A DNA stretch of 64,000 nt from Sympetrum striolatum (taxonomy: Eukaryota > Arthropoda > Insecta > Odonata > Libellulidae), in the NCBI GenBank assembly GCA_947579665.1, contig OX388350.1, positions 31,095,393-31,159,392 of the forward strand, written 5' to 3'. A model generated the notes under the pieces. The model saw only the letters and a program-made list of their open reading frames with translations, did no database searches and had not been told where the DNA came from. A program made the translations under genes and the position numbers. Positions 54,861 to 64,000 of the stretch are shown in pieces (the stretch's first letter is position 1; each line of letters starts with the position of its first letter).

Positions 54861-57800
54861 CGAGTAGCACCAACGCTGGAAAATTATTTATCGAAAAATT
54901 AATTAAATTTCTAGAGGTTGCGTATTCTCATCCTCTCTCGTTATTAAACTTATACTTATCAATCTTTTTTAGTGAAAACTTAACCAATTATATTAAATTT
55001 CTATCACTTATTTCAATACATTGCCTTTCGCACTAATATAGATGAATCATACCTATGAAAGATGTTGTACCTATAATTTATTTATTAAGACTTCTTATAT
55101 ATATAATTTTTAATACTGTATTGTATTCATACTGTTGTGCAAATTCACAAACCAAAAAATTATCTATTATAATTTATGTAGTTTAATTGTGATATATGTG
55201 TTGCATTTATAATTAAATGTGTAATGAACTTTATTTCCTTAAAATAAATTGGCAAAATTAAATTCTCTTAATTTGTACTCGTCTGCCCTCAGCTTTCGAA
55301 ACCTTAATGAATTAAATTAATAACGATTATTAAATAAATAAAGCTTAAAATCATGCTAAGAGTTGAATTTGCTCTTTTATCAGCTATTATCGCAACTTCA
55401 ATATTGCTTTTCTTGTGTTATTATATCTTGTAATCTAACCTTTTACCTACCATTCCAGATAAGTTCCTGACGATTTTCACTTGTCATTCAATTATTATCA
55501 ATTTTATTTTACTAATAATCCGAAGATTAATTAATCCAAGAAATTTCAGACTTTTAATAAGAAACGTATCGAAACACTCTTCGCATTTCGTCATAACAGC
55601 GTTTTTAACTTATCTATTCATAAAAGTATATAAAAAGTTTATATCGAAGCTTACATGAGTATTCTAAAATGAATTTATACCACGAAAGAATAAGTAAAAT
55701 AACAAAAATTGCAATTTAATCATCTGTATGTTTCGGTTATACTTGGATGATTTAAATAAAAACACAAACTACTGCAGAGGATCTCGATTAAATAAATAAA
55801 ATTACTATAAATTTCATTCGATGTAACACAAGTAAAGCCAGGGCCATTCCTCGTTTCCTTTCAATAATCCCTCGGAGAATCTAACATAACTCCTCTACGA
55901 AATCCCATTCGACTTTTCAAATAGTCAACGGTTTTTGAAATCTCTTTAAACGTAGAGAATAATATCCTATTTTTGCGACGAACAGGTTTTCAGAAGTTGT
56001 TGACGTGGTTTCCTTAAAAAGTTGTGAGATTGCAAAGAATAACTTAGATGGAAATATTACATAGTTGTAAAGGCGTGGGCAAAAGAGAGGTCCAAAACTG
56101 CCACTTCCCTAGAGAGCGATGAAGTTAATCTCTCAATTTATTTCTCCATTTATCCTCATCGTTTCACCTGTTTGGTCTCTAGCTGGTTATCTTGTCCAGA
56201 ATACGCGTTTGGACAGGTATGAAGAAGTTCCGTAACTGTAATTTCTCAAGAGGAATGCTTTATCTAAAAAGTACGTCTTCTATTAAAGTTTTTCCAAGCC
56301 TAGAACAGTGTATGTTAAATAGAGGTTATACGAAAAGTTAGATTTTATTCACGCTATATATGGGCTACTTTACTCTATATTTGTCGATTTTTACCGTACA
56401 AAGGTACTCATTAATCATTCAATTTGATCAAAAGTATTTTTCCATTAGGTTTAGAGAATTAAAGGTATAATAATTTCCAACTTACTCCAAACAATGACAC
56501 ATAATTAAAACAAACAACAAACTGTAACATAAAATACATACAAACGAAAAACTAACACAATGTATAAACCACAATTTCATACGAAAATGTATTTGGCATG
56601 TTACGTTTTAAATCGTAGAGAGTTATCACGTTTTCGAATCCAATTCATTCAAGAAATTTTGAAGTATTTTCCTTTCGAATAAAAACCTCCTCAAAAATTA
56701 TTTCAACCGTTAATAAGTTGTACGTTTACAAGGATTTCTGCTGCCAAGATTTCCGGTGATCGTTCAGTGACATTCTTGGTGTGGCGAAATTGTAATTTAT
56801 CAAGAAATATCAAATGTAATTATTCCCTTGAAATCTTGATGCATTAATTCAGGCATAGCATGAAATCACCCCATAAAATGCAAGAATTTAAGCGTGAAAA
56901 TCGGCAGAGTTCACGCATCGATAGCGAGCAACGTGAGTGAAAACGGGTTTGCTTCATAAAAGGAGTCAACTGATTTCCTCATTCAGCTAATAAAATTTTT
57001 GGAATCTGGTGAATTTCATCAGCGAGTTTATAATTTGATATAAATGAAATTTCCACCTCTTTCATGAATGCTTCAAGTGAAAATTTTTTCCTCGATTACA
57101 AAAGCTCTTTATGTTTGGATCAACTGATCTGGAAACGAAGGAATTCTCTTTGAATTTAATTATGTGAATCCATACATACATGTTAATAATTTAATAATTT
57201 GGCACTTGGTCATGCAAAATCTTCCGAATAAGTCATAAGCTTAAGGAATTCCTCGATACTTCTGTTTGATAGGAAACATTGTTTTCGATCACATTATTAC
57301 TTTATAAAGGTTTAGAAATACAATATAAGATTTTATCTACATCTATTGTACTTTTTTGTATGTCATTTTTACTGTTAGTAATGGATGTAATGCCCTTATC
57401 GCATTCAGTATGCAAGATCTAATAGGGGAATCATTGGCGCAACATTGAATGCGAATCCAATTGAAATTCCTATCATTCCTACCAGTAGGAAACTATCAAA
57501 TGATTGGGATATGCATTCAACGGAAACGAGGCGTACATTTTTGCTGTTAGGATCGGCGGATGCTAAATTTATATACACACACCTCTGACCGGCTCTGACG
57601 TGTGGCCGAAAGTGAATTAACTCCCACTCACCTAACTAGCTCACAATTGGATTGGCCTCCAAATAGACCTCTCTCGCTTTATTTGATGATAAGGATTGGA
57701 AGGTATCGACAAAGATTTCTATTGAAATTACTGTTCATTACGTTCAACAGTTTCTAAAATATTATATCCGAAATATGTTTTGAAAGAAAATCCACAAGAT

Positions 57801-58322
57801 TAGAAAATGGAAAATAAAATAATAAACTAACGTAAATGAAGTAAGTATTATTATTAGTATAGAGTTTATTATCTTATATATAACATTTTATAAGTATTAG
57901 TTCCCGAAGGTTCCGCCATGTTGGTATATTATGTATGAGTTTATGAATAGTCCTAAAAAGAAAACGTCCGAGAAATGACAGGTATACTTACATACAGTAA
58001 TAAACAGCTGATGGAATCCTGGAGAAATGGGATATTTTAAAATTTAATATTTAATGGAACTTATCATTCATATATTATAACAATAGATTAATACCAAATG
58101 GAAGTGCGATAAAATACGAATATAAAAGCACAGTTACGAAAATGACGATAAATATCAAGAAAAACACGATGAATGTATTAGTGGTATCAATCATCGAGAG
58201 AAATGTGTAAGAAATAAGTTGTTAACACATTTAGTCTGCGGGCAGCAGACACTTAGAAATAAATTGATGAAATACCATAGTCTCGGTTATCTTAGTTACT
58301 AATTCTTCCTATTCAAGCATAT
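54861..58322. other. No recognised feature
   Basis: AT-rich DNA for about 3.4 kb. I see no domain, terminal repeat, tRNA-like sequence or long frame. Confidence 0.5.
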
Positions 58323-58565
58323 TCTACTTCTTCTTATACAGGCAAGACAGCATGGAAAGATATTAAGAGAAAAATTAGAAACCCCACTTATGTAAGCAGG
58401 AAAGACCATAATTATAAAACTGAACCTCCCTCTCAAAGCACTAATATTGCTAAATTGTCCTTGCTATATAGAACAATAGATCAATGGAACGCTCTCCCTG
58501 CAGGTATATTTGAGCCATTTCCTTCCCAAGTGCGTACCTTCAAGGCGAAGTTAAATAAATTGTAA
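58323..58565 (+). pseudogene. CR1/jockey-like LINE reverse transcriptase, C-terminal fragment
   Basis: An open frame ending at TAA 58563-58565 reads TGKTAWKDIKRKIRNPTYVS, then a stretch ending LSLLYRTIDQ, then WNALPAGIFEPFPSQVRTFK and AKLNKL. The WNxLPxxI...FKxxLxxL ending is the usual C-terminus of CR1/L2/jockey-type LINE proteins. A stop interrupts the frame upstream (TAG at about 58278), and no further RT motif is recognisable, so this is a 5'-truncated or decayed copy. Its 3' UTR follows to 59407. The 3' UTR is homologous to the family T tails elsewhere in the window, which lets those orphan tails be assigned to this LINE. Confidence 0.8.
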
Positions 58566-59407
58566 TAGCCGTTAATTAATTTCTGTTAATATTTTCTTAT
58601 AATGGAATGGGATAATATTTGTAAATTTTGTATTATGTATATGTCTTGACTTCTGTCAGAGGGAGGTTTTCCGATGGATTTCCCTCCCTCCGTGGGCAAA
58701 TGCCTGACAGGTATAGTGTTTACCCCTCAATTTACACTGTATAATTAGGTAAGGACTATCTGTATCTTTGTATTTTTTAAATATTCTAGACTTAGTGTTT
58801 TTAGTAGTTTTACCAAGTATTTGCTTATATTTTTTAATTTTTGTCTCATTCCGAATATTTGAAGAGCTTTTATTAAGCGAAATCCTGTTCATGCTAATTT
58901 AATGTTAATATTTGACAAAGTTAGTCTAATCTAGTGAATATTCTGTTTCTCTAATATGTTATTTTCATGTATTTAAATTTTATTTTTTTACTATTAATAC
59001 TTTTCCTGTTGTTACATTTGAAACTCATCTCGCGATTAGTTTTTATTAGTGAGATACTGATATTTATGTAAATATGTCACACTTGTTCATTCTTTTTTGT
59101 ATACCAGTCTAAATTTTTCTTCTTGTCTTTCATAACTCTTTTAACCTACTTTCATCATCAAATTTAGCTATCTATCATCAGGCTTCGCAGGTTTTTCACA
59201 CTCCCCTTCTAGTGAGTGTTTTCCTGCAGTGGAAATTTTCCCTAAGCTTTTAGCTTAGGTTTTTTTAATCCGCGTAGTAGTTTTCTTCTTTGTACTTTTG
59301 CAAGCTATCTATTTCCATTCATTTCTCATACGACGAAGGGTTGGATGTAAGAAGATACTTTCTAATCTCAATCTCGCCCTAATAAAGTCCTTTTATTATT
59401 ATTATTA
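58566..59407 (+). mobile_element. LINE 3' UTR with ATT tail (family T, copy 4, reference copy)
   Basis: The UTR runs about 840 bp from the stop codon. It contains ACACTCCCCTTCTAGTGAGT, CCTGCAGTGG, AAGCTTTTAGCTTAGG and finally TCTCAATCTCGCCCTAATAA, AAGTCCTTTTATT and a short (ATT) run. The last ~250 bp match 4968-5240 and 25278-25530 (minus); the last ~60 bp match 32995-33060. The minus frame 58656-58892 inside is a shadow. Confidence 0.75.
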
Positions 59408-59895
59408 CAGTGGTACCTTGGTTAACGACACTAATCCGTTCCAGGATAAACGTCGTTAATCAAAACCGTTGTTATCCAAGGCGCGATTTTCCACAGATAT
59501 AATAATGGTAATGCATTACCGTATTTCCCGGCGTCGAGGACGCACCCCAGTTACTGGAAGCAAAACTTATAATATTTACCGATTTAACTCCGGTGAGACA
59601 ACATGTGCCTATGTGAATTAGCTACAATTTGGCATTGAACTATTTTTAATACTCTCCGCTAGCTGTTATTCAGTATGTTTTTATGATGTAACATCGTAAC
59701 GTACACCAAATATTAGTTTATAATATAGTGATTATAAATAGACGTGCTGAAAAACGTGAAACTCCGGAAAGACCAATCGATGAGGCGTCGTAAGCCACAT
59801 CCTACGTCGTTACCCAAGATATTTTTTGGTTACAGCAACTCGTCGTTAACCAAGTCCATCGTTAACTAAGGCCGTCGTTAACCTAGGTACCACTG
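59408..59895. mobile_element. Tigger/pogo-like non-autonomous element, 488 bp
   Basis: The ends are inverted repeats: CAGTGGTACCTTGGTTAACG on the left and the complement of CAGTGGTACCTAGGTTAACG on the right, with one mismatch. TA precedes the left end (59406-59407); the right flank reads CA, probably a mutated TA. TCGTTAAC-type motifs recur several times near both ends (59418-59475 and 59815-59885). The interior contains ACCGTATTTCCCGGCGTCGA near 59519, which resembles the end of another element family and may mark a nested remnant. No transposase coding. Confidence 0.8.
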
Positions 59896-60450
59896 CAATA
59901 TAGCAAGGTACCAAGCAATATATATTGCTTGACCATGTACGAATGTGTGAATGTATGCTTGTATAATCTGTAATTTGTAACCACTACCAACAGGTTTTAA
60001 TCTACTTGCAGTGTTAATGTTATAATAATAAAAGAAGGGAGAAAATGAAGGGAAATTGGCGAAAGAGTAGTAAAACGTCTCAAGAGCATCAGTGGCAGAC
60101 AGAGCACTCCTTGGATTAGCTCCCTGTCTCATAGCGACACAATCGAGACGGATCTTACGAAACAGCGAGTGCCTCCACGAGAGGTGGTGGAATTCCACAC
60201 CTCCTCCTCCCTTGAGAGCGCAAACAAATTCGCTGATTATGTAACGAGTGGATTTCATAAGTGAAATAAAGATGGGATTGGAAAAAGAGCGCCGTTGAAG
60301 ACTGCACTCGTCTATCTCTCTGGAAGGAAACACGGCGCCGCTGAGGGCGAGGAAACTAACGGAATTTGCCCGAGAAGTGCGCGAGAAAAGCATTCTGTTT
60401 ACAGTGTGGACTGGACTGAATAGATTCCCTCGATGAGTCGGCATGGACCT
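59896..60450 (-). other. GC-richer patch with a 188-codon minus-strand frame
   Basis: The longest frame of the window (60444 to 59878, minus) starts MPTHRGNLFSPVHTVNRMLF and shows no recognisable domain. It has a poly-Gly run (KGGGGVE) and ends inside the Tigger-like element, so its C-terminus is transposon sequence. The patch 60080-60440 is GC-richer, which lengthens chance frames. An orphan exon cannot be excluded. Confidence 0.2.
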
Positions 60451-63400
60451 AACCTTATAGACGAGACACCCTGAAAGTTTACTCTTGGAAATCAGATGGG
60501 CGTAGCGGTCTTATTGGGGCAATATGCTCATTTTATTGAATTTGTTATTTCCCAAACGTGCGATTTATTCCTTAGTTATCCAAGTATCTACGGAGTACTC
60601 CGTCTGTCGCTGATGCTCTTGAGACGCCAATTTTCAGGTTTCGTTACATAACTTACATAGCCAGCCTGAAGATGTAAGTTAACTTACCGGCCGCAATTAA
60701 ATTCTGTGTAGATTTTACTAAGTATATCATTCTATTTCCAAGGATAATTTCAAATTGAATTTCCAATTAATCAACAGGAAATTTTTAAATTCAAAATTCA
60801 GATAAAACTTTCTCTTGTATTATATTTTCATTAATCATTGCTTATAATGCGTAATAAAGAAGAGCTCGCACGAATTATTAAATTTAAGCTTATATTTCCT
60901 TGCGTAATTGTCAACAATAAAAGCTATACCCCAGTAAAAGAGAATTAAATGGGTGACTGCAAGTAGCAAGAACATTATTTCGATAATGAAATCACCTTTG
61001 TGAGATGTTTTGAACCGTACAGTCTATAGGTCACGATTTATCTGAAACGCTTCCGAGATTAAAATGAAAAGGCTTTTCATATAATCCTTTTCATAAATAC
61101 AGCCTTTGTTTTGGTGAATTTATGTTGATTGACGGTGGGAATATTATTTAAAGCGCAATATTCTGATACCTTTCTAAAAAGCGGAAAGCAAAAGCTGAGG
61201 ACTCAGAAAAAAGAACATTAAAATTAATAATGAAGTAATATAAAAAGAGTTGGAGAGAAAAACCGAATGTATATCTTAACGGAATCCTTTTGTACTTGAC
61301 TAATTTGAAATTCTAAAGAAATTTTTACAATTTACTGAAGGTAAAAGACTGAAGAAAAATTAGTAATAAATTAGTATTCGTCTTCTTTCCTATAAAATAA
61401 ATTTTGTCCCTATTTTTGAGATAAAAGAGAATTGATCTAGTTTATTTAAATAATCCGAAGAAGAAGAAAACATTTAAATAATTATTTGAATTAATTATTT
61501 AATAATAAAAATCTAACGGGTAATCTGGAGCGCCGCCATAGCTGTTATTTTATGTCTCTAAATCAGTATAATACAATGGAAATTATTAAATAAAATTGAG
61601 AGTAAGAATATATTTCAAATATAAAATAAAAAATTAACCAATAAAACAATTATAGCAACAAAAATTATAATTCCACCGAAAAGTTTCAAACCTATTTCTA
61701 ATACAATGGATATAAATAAAATATAACCTATTTCATAAATTTCGATTGGCTAGTCGAATATTTGTAATCTAAAATTCGCGGATATTGACACTAGACCACT
61801 AGTAGATATAATAATCTCTTGCTTAGAACTAAAGTTGACCATTTTGGTAATTATGAACATAGTATGTAGAATAGTGAAAGTAAGCAAACGTAAATAGTCT
61901 AATTTTGAAACATAGCTTAATTTTACTTTAATAATAATTCCAGACGTTTCTCATACTGATGAATTTTAAACAGAATTCACGGCGCCTTTATATGTACAAA
62001 ACGATATATTGCCTTTATTAAACAAAATGCAGTTGATATTTCCAATTCTCCTTTTATATATATAGTGCTCGGTTACTTTTTTTTATTCTTAACCCACATA
62101 TATGAGACTGCATTTCGATTCCATAGTTCCCACGCATCCAAAATTGACTTAAGGTATCAATAGACCCTTTTTTTTGGCACGATTGGCTTCATCAATGCTT
62201 GATTTTTCTTTGATTTTGCAACAGTGCAATCGTCGAATGTGTCGAAAGTTTCAAAAACGCATCATCGAAATTCAAAGCTGCCTGGATATTGCGTGGTGGA
62301 GACCTGAGTTCTTGGAATTCAAAAGAAAATACACCCTCTATTATAAATGGGTTCAAAAGATTCAAATGAAAATGTTTTCAGCGGAAAATTCCCTCAGCTT
62401 GATGGATGGAATTGCTTCTGTTTCCGAAAAAACTTGCGTTTCCTCGTTGAAATGCGAAAAAATATTTTCTTTGCTCTCATAAAATAATCCGAAAGAAAAG
62501 ATTTTGGCTACGTCGACATAAAATCTCATTACGAAGACCAAGTAGAAGTTCAGGAAACAAGATTTTTTAAAGCAAACGTAATGAAAGTAATGAACTAATC
62601 CGTAGAATCTGGCAGAATTAAATGGCATTAAAAAGATTCAGCATTAGAGTTCATTCATCCATAACAATTAATTAAATAAGAAGAAGATTTGGGAATTAAG
62701 GTTGATAATTTACCTCTAATGAAATGAATATAGAAATTAACTTTAATTTTACGGGCAACTTTGAAGAAGGCATAATAACAGCCCTATGAGGAAAAAAATA
62801 TATGGTCCGAAAGATTTAATATTCTCTAGTTGAGTGTGAGAAAATGATAAAGAAAGAGAAATATGGAGAATTCACAAGTGCTAAGGAAGAATTACTAAAC
62901 ACCATAACCTTGAGAGGAACATCTTTTTTCTGTGTACAAAATTTCTTTCCAGATTTTCAACGAGACTATTGCATCCTCCAATTACCCTGCTGAGAGTTTT
63001 ACCCTTATGACCTTATGTGGAAAACAAGGGTCAGGTACAAGGAAATTTTGAGGAGGGGCTATAAGGAAGATGGCTGACTAATGCACGAAAGTTCAAATGC
63101 GAAATCTCATTGCTGTTTACTGAGTCGCTTATTAACTGAAGCTAATTTCCTGCGGATTCATAATTCATTATTACGAGGGTCTATTCCAAATTAAGGTCTT
63201 CTTAAGGGAAAGAGTACATATAATAACTTCACTACGAGGTTACTTGAACGAATATCATATTTATTCTCGTTCTCAGAGTTGATAAAGTGGACAAAATAAG
63301 CGAGAATTGTTGTCATATTTTTATGGAAGACAGAATACAGAAAGTTCTTTTTCGTAATAGGATAACGTGAATCTATTTAGAAAGAGACACACACTTTATG
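60451..63400. other. No recognised gene
   Basis: AT-rich DNA. Frame 62174-62482 (102 codons, MARLASSMLDFSLILQQ start) and the overlapping minus frame 62362-62628 have no recognisable domain. TTTTGCAACAG at about 62214-62224 is acceptor-like but unsupported. Confidence 0.4.
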
Positions 63401-63551
63401 TATATGTTACACCCCAAACGTGTAATTTCCCATTTCATGAATTGGGCAATTACACGTTTGGGGTGACAGGAACCCTACCTACCCTACTGAAATGGGCAAT
63501 TTTGCCCAATTCATGAAATGGGCAATTACATGTTTGGGGTGTAACATATAT
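63401..63551. mobile_element. Palindromic MITE-like element (151 bp) with nested hairpin
   Basis: The outer ends TATATGTTACACCCCAAAC and its complement form ~50-bp near-perfect inverted repeats with TA-rich flanks. Inside the left half, 63412-63463 is a complete hairpin: CCCCAAACGTGTAATT and AATTACACGTTTGGGG, with a centre that is itself a near-palindrome (CCCATTTCATGAATTGGG). The unit CCCCAAAC.TGTAATT thus occurs three times, once forward and twice inverted. No coding. Confidence 0.75.
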
Positions 63552-64000
63552 ACTTACTATAACTTACCTACGAAGCGTTCGAAAAGATTCAATTTAGTAA
63601 AAGAAATATAAAAAACGACTAGTACTGTAAAGGCAGCACTAAAAGTGACATTTCTTAATGATACGGAGAATGAGTCCATTCTGATGATATTCATCTTCCA
63701 AGCGTATCCTTTATTTCCTAAAGTCCAAAAATTGAAAAATAAAATAATCATATTCCTTGGATTACATTGTTCTATATCAACTCGTAGACGAAACCGGTCG
63801 ACAGAAATATATATCTTGTGGATGTTGCGAAGTATTTTTCTTTACAGATGGTTTCCACGAAGTTCCACCAAGTTAGGATTGACCACATTACTTTTATTTT
63901 TGATACTCACAGAAAATTTTTGTAGATATGTTCAATTTAATTCACGTAAGTTAAAGACAACTAATAAATATTTCGAGACAAATATTAAAAAAAGATAGCT
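63552..64000. other. No recognised feature
   Basis: Frame 63645-63998 (117 codons, open to the window end) and the overlapping minus frame 63557-63751 show no recognisable domain. Confidence 0.35.

Noticed and set aside
59878..60444. 188-codon minus-strand open frame, the longest in the window
   Set aside because: No recognisable domain; it runs into the terminal repeat of a Tigger-like element, and the local GC rise lengthens chance frames.
1..64000. Endogenous viral element or LTR retrotransposon
   Set aside because: I saw no capsid, polymerase, envelope-like or gag/pol motifs and no paired LTRs; all recognisable coding is from LINEs or DNA transposons.
1..64000. Prokaryotic features such as operons, Shine-Dalgarno sites or insertion sequences
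   Set aside because: The coding density, repeat types and target duplications are eukaryotic.

Overview
The window looks like nuclear DNA of an arthropod, most likely an insect. It is visibly AT-rich, has very low coding density and no operon-like packing, and holds decayed eukaryotic transposons: RTE-like and CR1/jockey-like LINEs, mariner, pogo/Tigger-like, hAT and piggyBac elements, and tRNA-derived SINE-like units. The species cannot be read from it. I found no intact host gene and no convincing host exon. It is best read as intergenic or long-intron sequence. All recognisable protein-coding sequence comes from transposable elements, and all of it is broken.

Layout. 0-6 kb: an RTE-like LINE C-terminus at the left edge, a tRNA-Asp-like inverted dimer (2.5 kb), a GC-richer island (4.3-4.7 kb), a LINE 3' tail (5.0 kb), and a short hAT element with an 8-bp target duplication nested inside a foldback element (5.5-5.9 kb). 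6-16 kb: mostly unrecognised AT-rich DNA with two RTE-like LINE remnants (10.6 and 13.5 kb), a 77-bp palindromic Tc1/mariner-type MITE (14.5 kb) and a foldback element (15.1 kb). 16-27 kb: a 317-bp tandem repeat (18.9-19.6 kb), a second tRNA-like head-to-head dimer (21.2 kb), LINE 3' ends lying tail to tail (23.9 kb), a ~161-bp tandem repeat split by a LINE tail (25-26 kb) and a tRNA-like sequence (26.5 kb). 27.8-28.7 kb: a TA-flanked pogo/Tigger-like element that keeps only the psq-type helix-turn-helix of its transposase. 31-34 kb: LINE remnants and a long TTA microsatellite. 37.8-38.35 kb: an internally deleted mariner with both terminal repeats. 38.45-40.5 kb: a piggyBac remnant with a palindromic left end and a frameshifted transposase. 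42-51 kb: LINE and SINE scraps, an unusual TTGGT/ACCAA-rich quasi-palindrome (49.1-49.4 kb) and a second copy of the 77-bp MITE (50.7 kb). 51-58 kb: mostly unrecognised, with a GC-rich patch at 54.05-54.86 kb. 58.3-59.9 kb: a LINE 3' end with an ATT tail, abutted by a 488-bp Tigger-like non-autonomous element. 63.4-63.55 kb: a nested palindromic element.

No host pathway can be assembled here. The biology is that of a transposon graveyard: nested insertions, internal-deletion derivatives, and families present as several diverged copies, many with palindromic ends able to form hairpins. Terminal repeats, target duplications, in-frame translations and repeat periods were read directly by eye. 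Family names rest on recalled family features and were not tested by any search. I saw no new cellular system. The items most worth a second look are the pogo-like element with an isolated DNA-binding domain and repeated TTTCGGATA motifs, the tRNA-like head-to-head dimers, the 317-bp tandem array and the TTGGT/ACCAA structure.
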